This document shows, piece by piece, positions 1-5,645 of a stretch of DNA of 8,024 nt; positions within the stretch are counted from its first letter, which is position 1, and the number at the start of each line of letters is the position of its first letter. The position numbers and the translations under genes were made by a program. Below the pieces are notes generated by a model, which did no database searches, had not been told where the DNA came from, and saw only the letters and a program-made list of their open reading frames with translations. The stretch lies in NCBI GenBank assembly GCA_031289895.1, contig JAITOP010000086.1, positions 1 to 8,024 of the forward strand. The letters run 5' to 3'. The stretch comes from Prevotellaceae bacterium (lineage in GTDB: Bacteria > Bacteroidota > Bacteroidia > Bacteroidales > UBA932).

Positions 1-240
1 TGTATCAGCTGCACCATAAGGAGATTTTACAACAGCAACTCTCAGGCTGGCAGGGTCTATGCCTGCACTAACCGTAGGAACAACAGTTATTGAACCGTAA
101 CCGCATCCCGCAGGATTTCCTGTTGCTGTAAGAGATATTGAACATTGCGCATAAGATTTGCTGCCTGCCAAACAAAACAAAAGGGCTGCCAAAAAGCAAA
201 TGCCAAATGATTTTAAGATGGTATTTTTATTCGTTTTCAT
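1..240 (-). CDS. Secreted protein, N-terminal part only (possible SprB-repeat-like or adhesin-like)
   Basis: The minus strand is open from an ATG at 240-238 to the window edge, giving the first 80 residues; the C-terminus lies outside. It begins with a clear type I signal peptide: a basic start (MKTNKN), a hydrophobic core (about residues 12-26, FGICFLAALLFCLAG) and a likely cleavage after SYA, near residue 30. The mature part starts QCSISLTATGNPAGCGYGSI and continues as a serine/threonine/valine-rich, beta-type sequence with paired cysteines. This faintly recalls SprB-type repeats of Bacteroidota surface proteins, but the fragment is too short for a family call. It starts 13 bases after the stop of the neighbouring exported-protein gene on the same strand, so the two are probably co-transcribed. 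As a large secreted protein it could be a T9SS client; that is inference, because the C-terminal sorting domain would be off the window. Confidence 0.75.
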   Translation of the reverse strand, partial: MKTNKNTILKSFGICFLAALLFCLAGSKSYAQCSISLTATGNPAGCGYGSITVVPTVSAGIDPASLRVAVVKSPYGAADT

Positions 241-253
241 ATTATAATTTTTT

Positions 254-832
254 TTATTTCATTAAATAGGTTACTTCGGCAGTATAAGAACCGCCTTCGG
301 CATCAGAGCCGGTTTGTTCTCTAAAAGAGTATTTAAACACACAGGCACGCAGCCCTTCTATCACTTGCTGATTGTATTCAACATTTATTGCATCAAAACC
401 TTCGCAAATTAATGTTGCTTTACCGTTTTTATTTCCTTCGGGTATGTACATATCTTCGGGATTTACGATTATGCTTATTTGTCTTTCTTCTGCGCCTGCG
501 CTTGTTGCAAATATTTTATCGCCTTCAAAACGCAAATGCTCATATATGTAAACATTTAATTCTATCTGACTTAGCTGATGCATTTCATTCAAAGTATAAA
601 AGCCGAAAGAATATGTTTTATCGGGAATTTTTTGCTCTTCTCTGTCAGGGAAATGCTCGAGTTTTACCGAGAGTACTTCCAAATGAGATTCGTGCATAAG
701 CAATCCCAAGGCATTGCGATTTGGATTTTCGTCCTGCGCTAAGGTAACATCCTGCGCTAAGGTCGCAACAGAAATAAACAAACTTGCAAAAAGAATACAA
801 CATCTTTCAGCAACAAATTTTTTTGCTTTCAT
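254..832 (-). CDS. Exported protein of unknown function, 192 residues
   Basis: I do not recognise this family. The start is placed at the ATG at 832-830 because it gives a proper signal peptide: MKAKKF, a hydrophobic stretch CCILFASLFISVATLAQ, and cleavage near VATLAQ/D. The frame stays open to 928, but the extra 32 residues are lysine-rich and lie in AT-rich upstream DNA, so they are probably not translated. The mature protein is about 165 residues, with alternating hydrophobic and polar segments suggesting mostly beta structure, one free cysteine in LICEGF and another in RACVFKYSF, and no transmembrane helix after the signal peptide. It ends TYLMK with no T9SS sorting domain visible. It lies 13 bases upstream of the next minus-strand secreted-protein gene, suggesting one operon. 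The presumed cleavage site is duplicated (TLAQD twice). I saw no Shine-Dalgarno sequence and no convincing TAnnTTTG promoter upstream. Confidence 0.75.
   Translation of the reverse strand: MKAKKFVAERCCILFASLFISVATLAQDVTLAQDENPNRNALGLLMHESHLEVLSVKLEHFPDREEQKIPDKTYSFGFYTLNEMHQLSQIELNVYIYEHLRFEGDKIFATSAGAEERQISIIVNPEDMYIPEGNKNGKATLICEGFDAINVEYNQQVIEGLRACVFKYSFREQTGSDAEGGSYTAEVTYLMK
732..767 (-). repeat. 18-bp tandem duplication at the signal-peptide cleavage site
   Basis: Two adjacent 18-bp units (732-749 and 750-767) match at 16 of 18 positions. They keep the reading frame and encode the doubled VATLAQD-VTLAQD sequence at the expected signal peptidase cleavage site of the 192-residue exported protein. 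Confidence 0.85.
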
Positions 833-1376
833 ATTTTTGTGTGTTTTTAATTTTTTCAATATTTTATGTTTTTTTAAGTATAATAGTTCATGTCGTTTTT
901 TTATATATAATCGAAGTTCAATAAACATAAATTCAACTTGTTAAGTATATATTCATTTTCATTTTTTTTGCCTTAAAAAATTCCTGTTTACAACAAAAAG
1001 CATCGTACCTGCTGATATTGATAATTTCACTTGTTCAGAACTATTTTTTATCTCCTCTTACACGTCTAATTTCATTAAATTTTTCTATCTCATTTACAAT
1101 TTTAGCCATTGAATTTCGATTTTCAAAGCGCAAATTTTGTTATTTTTTTTATCATTTCCCAAAAAAAATCACATTAAAAGGACGTTACAAGTCAAAATAA
1201 AAATAATACGACCACAAACAAACTAATACACAACAAATTACAGGAGTGTTAAAAAAATAAGTATTTTTAGTTAAAGAATGTTAACGCGTTAATTTTTGGC
1301 GATAAATCGTTAAAAGTATCAAAATATACAAGAAATAGGGTAAATAACAAATTAGGTGTTTGGAAAATTTTTTTAA
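833..1376. other. AT-rich gene-free stretch upstream of the minus-strand operon
   Basis: No gene is supported here. The only open frame (about 60 codons, plus strand, 1018-1200) is low-complexity and lacks a recognisable protein signature. The stretch should hold the promoter of the minus-strand exported-protein pair, but I found no good TTG/TAnnTTTG match on that strand. A 12-bp perfect palindrome lies at 1281-1292. Confidence 0.6.
1281..1292. promoter_or_regulatory. 12-bp perfect palindrome TTAACGCGTTAA
   Basis: The sequence TTAACGCGTTAA is a perfect dyad inside the divergent intergenic region, with a second small dyad (CGAT-AA-ATCG, 1300-1309) just after it. Its form fits a binding site for a dimeric regulator, but no regulator is encoded nearby and no promoter is clearly placed around it. 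It may be chance in AT-rich DNA. Confidence 0.25.
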
Positions 1377-1389
1377 GGGGGTTTTTGGG

Positions 1390-1447
1390 GGTCGTTGGTA
1401 TCTGGTATTTGGTATTTGGTCGTTGGTATCTGGTATTTGGTCGGTTG
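1390..1447 (+). repeat. 21-bp GGT-rich direct repeat
   Basis: The 21-bp unit starting GGTCGTTGGTATCTGG occurs perfectly at 1390-1410 and 1418-1438, separated by the 7-bp GGTATTT that also ends each unit. A further partial GGTCGGTTG follows to 1447. Two runs of five G (1377-1381 and 1387-1391) stand immediately before it. The strand is strongly G-rich and C-poor here, unlike its surroundings. It has no coding potential. Confidence 0.85.
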
Positions 1448-1450
1448 TTC

Positions 1451-1496
1451 TTTTTTAATTTTTAATTCTTAATTTTTAATTCTTAATTCTTTTTGT
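1451..1496 (+). repeat. AT-rich microsatellite, 7-bp unit TTAATTC/TTAATTT
   Basis: The stretch is built of repeated heptamers TTAATTC, TTAATTT and CTTAATT. A 19-bp segment of it (1471-1489) recurs perfectly at 1982-2000 and, inverted, just after topA at 4675-4693. It looks like an intergenic low-complexity repeat rather than a functional site. Confidence 0.7.
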
Positions 1497-1565
1497 CCTT
1501 TGTTTCACGCCTCGCAATGACGCGCCTCTTGTACTTTTTTTGAACCTTATGTTTCTTTTTCTTAA

Positions 1566-1740
1566 TCCTGTAAATCCAAAAATCCTGTAAATCCTGATTC
1601 AGACATTTTTTCGTCATTGCGAGCGTAGCGAAGCAATCCAGCATTTTTAATCTTTAATTCTCCTTCTGGATTGCTTCGTGCCTCGCAATGACGCGCTATT
1701 CAGCGTAATTCGTAATTTGTAATTCGTAATTGATTTTCAT
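1566..1740 (+). repeat. Copy 1 of a roughly 175-bp tandem repeat unit carrying a palindromic element
   Basis: This unit and the one that follows at once (1741-1922) are near-identical along their length, with only scattered substitutions and small indels. Order within the unit: a short AATCCTGTAAATCC direct repeat, the long palindrome (1612-1693), the invariant CGCGCTATTCAGC, then TTCGTAAT-type AT repeats ending in GATTTTCA. It encodes no protein. The adjacent near-identical copies indicate one duplication that is recent or kept uniform by recombination. A half copy of the palindrome's right end (CCTCGCAATGACGCG) also stands alone at 1510-1524. Confidence 0.85.
1612..1693. repeat. Palindromic REP/MITE-like element, copy 1
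   Basis: The left arm (1612-1641, starting CGTCATTGCGAG) and right arm (1666-1693, ending CTCGCAATGACG) pair over 13 bp at the inner end (GCAATCCAG side) and 12 bp at the outer end. A small internal mismatch separates these, and the loop is about 24 bases. The core (GTCATTGCGAG ... GCGAAGCAATC) belongs, from memory, to a palindromic repeat type seen between genes in many bacteria. It has no transposase, so any movement would depend on enzymes elsewhere. Transcribed, it would form a strong hairpin. Confidence 0.8.
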
Positions 1741-1922
1741 CCTAATAATCCAAAAATCCTGTAAATCCTGATTCTGACATTTTTTTCGTCATTGCGAGCG
1801 TAGCGAAGCAATCCAGAGTTTTTAACTTTTAATTCTCCTTCTGGATTGCTTCGTTCCTCGCAATGACGCGCTATTCAGCACAATTCGTAATTTGTAATTT
1901 CGTAATTCGTAATTGATTTTCA
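1741..1922 (+). repeat. Copy 2 of the roughly 175-bp tandem repeat unit
   Basis: This is the second adjacent copy of the unit at 1566-1740, with the palindrome at 1787-1868. Compared with copy 1 it has one extra T before the palindrome, changes in the palindrome loop, a G-to-T change in the right arm (GTGCC to GTTCC) and a few extra bases in the AT-rich tail. The palindrome arms are otherwise conserved. Confidence 0.85.
1787..1868. repeat. Palindromic REP/MITE-like element, copy 2
   Basis: The left arm (1787-1816) is identical to that of copy 1. The right arm (1841-1868) differs at one base in the unpaired bulge, so the predicted stem is the same. Loop bases differ more than arm bases, as expected if pairing is selected or the arms are periodically homogenised. 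Confidence 0.8.
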
Positions 1923-2008
1923 ATCGTATTTCGTAATTTCGTAATTTCGTAATTCGTAATTGATTTTAATTCTTAATTCTTAATTTTTAATTCTTAATTC
2001 TTAATTTA
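1882..2008 (+). repeat. AT-rich microsatellites (TTCGTAAT units, then TTAATTC units)
   Basis: From 1882 to about 1966 the sequence is made of variants of AATTCGTAATT and TTCGTAATT with GATTTT spacers. From about 1966 to 2008 it changes to TTAATTC/TTAATTT heptamers, including the 19-bp segment at 1982-2000 that also occurs at 1471-1489. There is no coding potential. From 2009 to about 2160 I see only AT-rich DNA. Confidence 0.7.
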
Positions 2009-2160
2009 TCTCAAAATCTCGTTTTTTTCTTTTTTTATTCCTTTTTTGAAAATCGAAAAATAAATTTTATTATTTTTAACAAAGTGGTTAAGGTGTTTGT
2101 TTTCAGTTGTTTTATGGGTTGACAATCGTTAATTAATTAATTTATAAAAAAATATTTTTT

Positions 2161-2190
2161 TTGAACATTATTTTTTTATGATTTACTTTG
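2161..2190 (+). promoter_or_regulatory. Probable topA promoter (Bacteroidota type)
   Basis: TTG at 2161-2163 and TTACTTTG at 2183-2190 are 19 bases apart. The Bacteroidota sigma-ABfr consensus is TTG at -33 and TAnnTTTG at -7 with about this spacing; the -7 box departs from it only at its second base. Transcription would start near 2195 and leave a leader of roughly 135 bases before topA. Confidence 0.5.
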
Positions 2191-2267
2191 TACAAAATTA
2201 ATTTTCGAAAAAGTGAATAAACGAGGATTAAAATATTTGAAAGTATAAACAAATGTGGCTCTTTAAT

Positions 2268-2305
2268 TATAAAATTATTACAACACGTATAAAATTATTA
2301 CAACA
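2268..2305 (+). repeat. 18-bp perfect direct repeat in the topA leader
   Basis: TATAAAATTATTACAACA occurs at 2268-2285 and 2288-2305, giving a 20-bp period, 27 bases before the topA start codon. The second copy runs into an ATG (2305-2307) where the first has ACG. If the promoter at 2161-2190 is right, both copies are transcribed. Confidence 0.85.
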
Positions 2306-2332
2306 TGAGCCGTAAAAAAGATAAATCAGATA

Positions 2333-4669
2333 ATGCAAGAAAATTTAGTGATAGTAGAATCTCCGGCAAAAGCAAAAACAATAGAAAAGTTGTTAGGTAA
2401 GGATTATTTTGTAACGTCAAGCTACGGACATATCCGCGACTTGGAGAAAAAAGGACTTGGTGTAGATGTTAACGATAATTTCAAGCCCGAATATGTTGTT
2501 TCGCCCGATAAAAAGAAGTTGGTTGAAGAATTGAAAAAATTATCAAAACAGGCAAAAACAGTATGGCTTGCGTCCGATGAAGACCGTGAAGGAGAGGCTA
2601 TAGCGTGGCATTTGTACAACGTGCTTAAACTTGACGATAAAAACACAAAACGTATTACATTCAACGAAATTACAAAAAATGCAATCTTAGAGGCAATACA
2701 AAATCCGCGAACAATTGATATAAACCTTGTAAATGCACAGCAGGCACGCCGCATACTCGACCGCTTGGTGGGCTTTGAAGTGTCGCCTATCTTATGGAAA
2801 AAAATAAAATCGTCGTTATCGGCAGGGCGGGTACAGTCGGTTGCCGTGCGCCTGATTGTTGAACGCGAACGCGAAATAATGGAATTCAAAACCGAAACAG
2901 CATATAAAGTTTCGGCAATATTTATATCTGCTGATGAAAAGCAAAAATTTCAACTGAAAGCAACACTTTCGGCGGATTTCAAGACAGAAAAAGAAGCCAA
3001 AGTTTTTTTGGAAAAATGTAAAGATGCGATATTTACAGTAGAAGGCGTAGATAAAAAGCCGACAAAAAAATCGCCCTCCGCGCCTTTTACAACCTCAACA
3101 TTGCAACAAGAGGCAAGCCGCAAATTCAGATTTTCGGTAGCGCAAACAATGAATATCGCGCAAAGGCTGTACGAACGCGGGCTTATAACTTATATGCGTA
3201 CCGATTCAACAAATCTTTCGACATTAGCCTTAGGCGCAGCAAAAAATACAATAGAAAATCTTTTCGGTGAAAAATACGTGAAAACACGTCAGTATAAAAC
3301 CAAATCGAAATCGGCACAGGAGGCGCACGAGGCAATTCGCCCCACATATTTACAAAACACCGAAATTGAAGGCGCACCTCAAGAAAAAAAACTGTACGAT
3401 TTAATCTGGAAACGAACAATAGCCTCACAAATGGCAGATGCCGAACTTGAAAAAACAACAATAAACATAAATATTTCGGACGAAACAAAAAAGTTTCAGG
3501 CAACAGGCGAAGTAATTATATTTGACGGATTTCTGAAAGTTTATATGGAATCAAATGATGACGATAACGAAAATGCCGAAACAACAGGATTGCTTCCCGC
3601 ACTTGTGGCAGGACAAACCGTTGCACGCAAGGAAATTACGGCTACACAACGTTTTTCGCAACATCCGCCGCGATATACAGAGGCAAGTTTAGTGAAAAAA
3701 CTCGAAGAATTGGGAATTGGACGCCCATCAACTTATGCACCAACAATTTCGACAATCATCGCACGCGAATATGTACTGAAAGAAGACAGAGCCGGAGTTG
3801 AACGCAGTTATACAAAAATGACGCTCAAAACAAAGGACATTGTAACCGAAAATTTAAAAGAAATTGTAGGCGCTGAAAAAACCAAGTTCTTCCCCAGCGA
3901 CATAGGAATTGTAGTAACTGATTTCCTTATCGAAAACTTCTCTAATATCCTCGATTTCAGTTTTACCGCAAAAATTGAAGAATATTTTGACGAAATTGCT
4001 GAAGGAAAATTAGATTGGGTTGTTATGCTGCACAAATTTTACAAGCCATTTCACAAAAAAGTTGACGAGTCGCTCGAAACAGCGCAACTTGCAAATGCCG
4101 AACGCATTTTAGGCATAGACCCGAAAAGCGGAAAGCAAGTATCGGCACGCATTGCACGCTTTGGTCCTATTGCACAACTCGGCACAAACGACGACCCTGA
4201 AAAGAAATTTTCGAGCCTCAAAAAAGACCAGCTTATAGAAACGCTTACTCTCGGCGAGGCATTGAAATTATTTGACCTGCCGCGCACAGTAGGCGAATAC
4301 GAAGGCAAAGAAATTGTAGCATCCACAGGGCGTTTCGGACCTTACGTGCGCCACGATTCCAAATTTATTTCAATGAAAAAAGAAGATGACCCATATACAA
4401 TCACAGAAAAAAGAGCAATAGAACTGATAGAAGAAAAACGCAAAAAAGACAGCGAAAAAAACATAGCAAAATTCGGCGATATAGAAGTGTTAAACGGATT
4501 TTACGGTCCGTATATAACCTGCGATGGGAAAAATTACAAAATTCCAAAAGGACAAGACCCTAAAACGCTTACACATCAGGATTGTATAGCACTTATTAGC
4601 GAACAAAAAGGTAAAGAACCAAAGACAAAAACAAGAGCAAAAACAAAAAAACCGGCATCAAGAAAATAG
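2333..4669 (+). CDS. topA: DNA topoisomerase I (type IA)
   Basis: This 778-residue enzyme relaxes negatively supercoiled DNA by a single-strand break through a 5'-phosphotyrosine link. The Toprim domain opens with LVIVESPAKAKTIEK (catalytic Glu9) and carries the acidic metal motif DEDREGE (Asp82, Asp84, Glu86). The DNA-gate region follows (AGRVQSVAVRLIVERE, 165-180), and the active site GLITYMRTDSTNLS places the nucleophile at Tyr287 with Arg289 behind it. HPPRYTEASLVKKLEELGIG and GRPSTYAPTI (about 444-472) complete the core. The C-terminus has three topoisomerase C-terminal repeats (RFGP near 609, RFGP near 667, FYGP near 723) and a Lys/Arg-rich tail from about 759. There are only three scattered cysteines, so the zinc fingers of the E. 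coli enzyme (865 residues) are absent. The ATG at 2333 is used because the next in-frame upstream codons reach a stop at 2306 without another ATG. There is no Shine-Dalgarno sequence, as usual for this phylum. All catalytic residues are intact. Confidence 0.98.
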   Translation: MQENLVIVESPAKAKTIEKLLGKDYFVTSSYGHIRDLEKKGLGVDVNDNFKPEYVVSPDKKKLVEELKKLSKQAKTVWLASDEDREGEAIAWHLYNVLKLDDKNTKRITFNEITKNAILEAIQNPRTIDINLVNAQQARRILDRLVGFEVSPILWKKIKSSLSAGRVQSVAVRLIVEREREIMEFKTETAYKVSAIFISADEKQKFQLKATLSADFKTEKEAKVFLEKCKDAIFTVEGVDKKPTKKSPSAPFTTSTLQQEASRKFRFSVAQTMNIAQRLYERGLITYMRTDSTNLSTLALGAAKNTIENLFGEKYVKTRQYKTKSKSAQEAHEAIRPTYLQNTEIEGAPQEKKLYDLIWKRTIASQMADAELEKTTININISDETKKFQATGEVIIFDGFLKVYMESNDDDNENAETTGLLPALVAGQTVARKEITATQRFSQHPPRYTEASLVKKLEELGIGRPSTYAPTISTIIAREYVLKEDRAGVERSYTKMTLKTKDIVTENLKEIVGAEKTKFFPSDIGIVVTDFLIENFSNILDFSFTAKIEEYFDEIAEGKLDWVVMLHKFYKPFHKKVDESLETAQLANAERILGIDPKSGKQVSARIARFGPIAQLGTNDDPEKKFSSLKKDQLIETLTLGEALKLFDLPRTVGEYEGKEIVASTGRFGPYVRHDSKFISMKKEDDPYTITEKRAIELIEEKRKKDSEKNIAKFGDIEVLNGFYGPYITCDGKNYKIPKGQDPKTLTHQDCIALISEQKGKEPKTKTRAKTKKPASRK

Positions 4670-4674
4670 TAATA

Positions 4675-4693
4675 GAATTAAGAATTAAAAATT
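4675..4693 (-). repeat. Inverted copy of the 19-bp AT-rich repeat, just after topA
   Basis: The sequence GAATTAAGAATTAAAAATT is the exact reverse complement of 1471-1489 and 1982-2000, and lies 6 bases after the topA stop. Inverted copies therefore flank topA. Its low complexity makes a functional role doubtful. Confidence 0.6.
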
Positions 4694-4769
4694 GAAAAAA
4701 ATTAAACGACATAAAAGGGCAACTTAATATAGATGAAATATGCAAAAAATGATAACAGATGACAAAAAA

Positions 4770-4891
4770 AATCCCGATAGGGATTGTATGTTGGTAGAAA
4801 TGTGCAAATTCCCCAATTGTTCGACCCCGTATGTGGTCGCAGGTGATGTGCGGACATTCATTTTCTACAAACATTTGAATCCTAACGGATT
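4770..4891. mobile_element. 122-bp inverted-repeat element (MITE-like, non-coding)
   Basis: The ends form 32-bp imperfect terminal inverted repeats, 4770-4801 and 4860-4891. Each outer end is itself a small palindrome (AATCCCGATAGGGATT left, AATCCTAACGGATT right), and the inner parts match as ATGTTGGTAGAAA against ATGTTTGTAGAAA. The interior contains a CGACC/GGTCG hairpin (4822-4826 with 4835-4839) and a CGCA/TGCG hairpin (4839-4842 with 4848-4851). This nested-hairpin form resembles repeats I recall scattered between genes in Bacteroidota genomes; that is memory, not a search. There is no transposase. The 65-codon frame across it is a by-product. Placed after topA and followed by T-rich DNA, it could end topA transcription. 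Confidence 0.7.
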
Positions 4892-4926
4892 CTTGCCATC
4901 TTTTATTTTTATTTATTTTTTGTTAC

Positions 4927-4934
4927 TATATTTG
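4927..4934 (+). promoter_or_regulatory. Possible -7 promoter box TATATTTG
   Basis: TATATTTG fits the TAnnTTTG consensus exactly, but the expected -33 position (near 4905-4907) is only a T-run without TTG. It could start a transcript near 4941 reading the membrane-protein and ureohydrolase-like genes. In such AT-rich DNA a chance match is quite possible. Confidence 0.3.
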
Positions 4935-4979
4935 TGAAATTTTTATAATACGTTCCGATTTTTTACAAAAAACAAAAAC

Positions 4980-5036
4980 ATGAAAAAAAAATAAAACAAT
5001 ACAGATAATTTGATAATAAAAAACTACAAAAACAAA
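4980..5036 (+). pseudogene. Decayed copy of the 5' end of the ureohydrolase-like gene
   Basis: This stretch repeats the start of the gene at 5646. Positions 4996-5036 match 5659-5699 at 37 of 41 bases without gaps, and the ATG at 4980-4982 corresponds to the ATG at 5646. The frame is kept (NTDNLIIKNYKNK here, NTDNSIIKNYKSK in the intact gene), but the fifth codon is TAA, so it cannot make the protein. Similarity stops at about the lysine of codon 18 of the intact gene, after which the sequence is unrelated AT-rich DNA up to the next gene. Weaker similarity (CCGAT followed by T- and A-rich DNA) may extend about 25 bases upstream. It looks like a vestigial duplication bracketing the 174-residue membrane-protein gene. 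Confidence 0.65.
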
Positions 5037-5094
5037 GGTAATAACTACAACAAAAAGAAGATAATATCATTTAATTTATTATAAAAAAATTAAC

Positions 5095-5619
5095 ATGACA
5101 GAAATAGGTGAAATATATAAGAAAATAGACTTGTTAAGAGCGTCAAATACACTTGACGAGATAGAGTTATTTTTAATCGCAGCTGATTATGATGAAGAGT
5201 TGGTAAAACATGCCATAAAATATGTCAGAGACAACGAACGACACGATGTATTTGTACAAAAAGAACTGATAGACCGTTATAATCCTATTTTGCAAATGGT
5301 TAAAATTTATGGTTGTTATTTATTGGCATTTATTTGCTCGGGATATTGTATTTATTATGCTGTGAAATTCGTACAGATACTCACAACACCTTTTGATATA
5401 CAAATAGGAAATCAACCAAGTACATCTTCGAACTCGCTTGAAGGAACAACTTTGACTCTTTATGTTGGCATATTCGCTCTTATTTTGATGTTTGTCGCAA
5501 TGGGGTTGTTTTATCTTGCACACCGCATGTCTGAGCATAAAAAAGCAATCGAAAACAAAATACAGGAAATAAAGAAAAGATATACCGCTCCACCTTCAAA
5601 ACAAAATGAATCCCGATAA
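5095..5619 (+). CDS. Two-helix membrane protein of unknown function, 174 residues
   Basis: I do not recognise a named family. Residues 1-60 are soluble and mostly helical, with acidic and basic patches and no signal peptide (GEIYKKIDLL, DEIELFLIAADYDEELVKHA). Two membrane helices follow, about 69-96 and 119-142, joined by a Ser/Thr/Asn-rich loop of some 22 residues (QIGNQPSTSSNS). After the second helix a charged, coiled-coil-prone stretch (MSEHKKAIENKIQEIKKR) and a polar tail end the protein. A hairpin with both ends in the cytoplasm is the simplest topology. The ATG at 5095 is the first start and is preceded by an A-rich region without a Shine-Dalgarno sequence. The next gene begins 26 bases after the stop, so the two are likely co-transcribed. 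It is bracketed by a duplicated sequence (4980-5036 and 5646-5699), which hints that it was inserted here. Confidence 0.8.
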   Translation: MTEIGEIYKKIDLLRASNTLDEIELFLIAADYDEELVKHAIKYVRDNERHDVFVQKELIDRYNPILQMVKIYGCYLLAFICSGYCIYYAVKFVQILTTPFDIQIGNQPSTSSNSLEGTTLTLYVGIFALILMFVAMGLFYLAHRMSEHKKAIENKIQEIKKRYTAPPSKQNESR

Positions 5620-5645
5620 TTTTAAAATATGAAAGTTGAAAAAAC

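Noticed and set aside
833..928. Longer N-terminus for the 192-residue exported protein (start at 928)
   Set aside because: The extra residues are Lys/Leu-rich and would bury the signal peptide; the ATG at 832 gives a normal exported-protein start.
1018..1200. 60-codon plus-strand frame in the left intergenic region
   Set aside because: Its composition is low-complexity Phe/Leu/Lys as expected of random AT-rich DNA, with no neighbour relation or recognisable signature.
1566..1922. CRISPR array
   Set aside because: There are only two long adjacent units of about 175 bp with palindromes, and no short regular repeats with unique spacers; no cas genes are in the window.
4740..4937. 65-codon plus-strand frame after topA
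   Set aside because: It runs through the 122-bp inverted-repeat element, so its sequence is fixed by the repeat; the tail is T-rich low complexity. It is not a credible gene.
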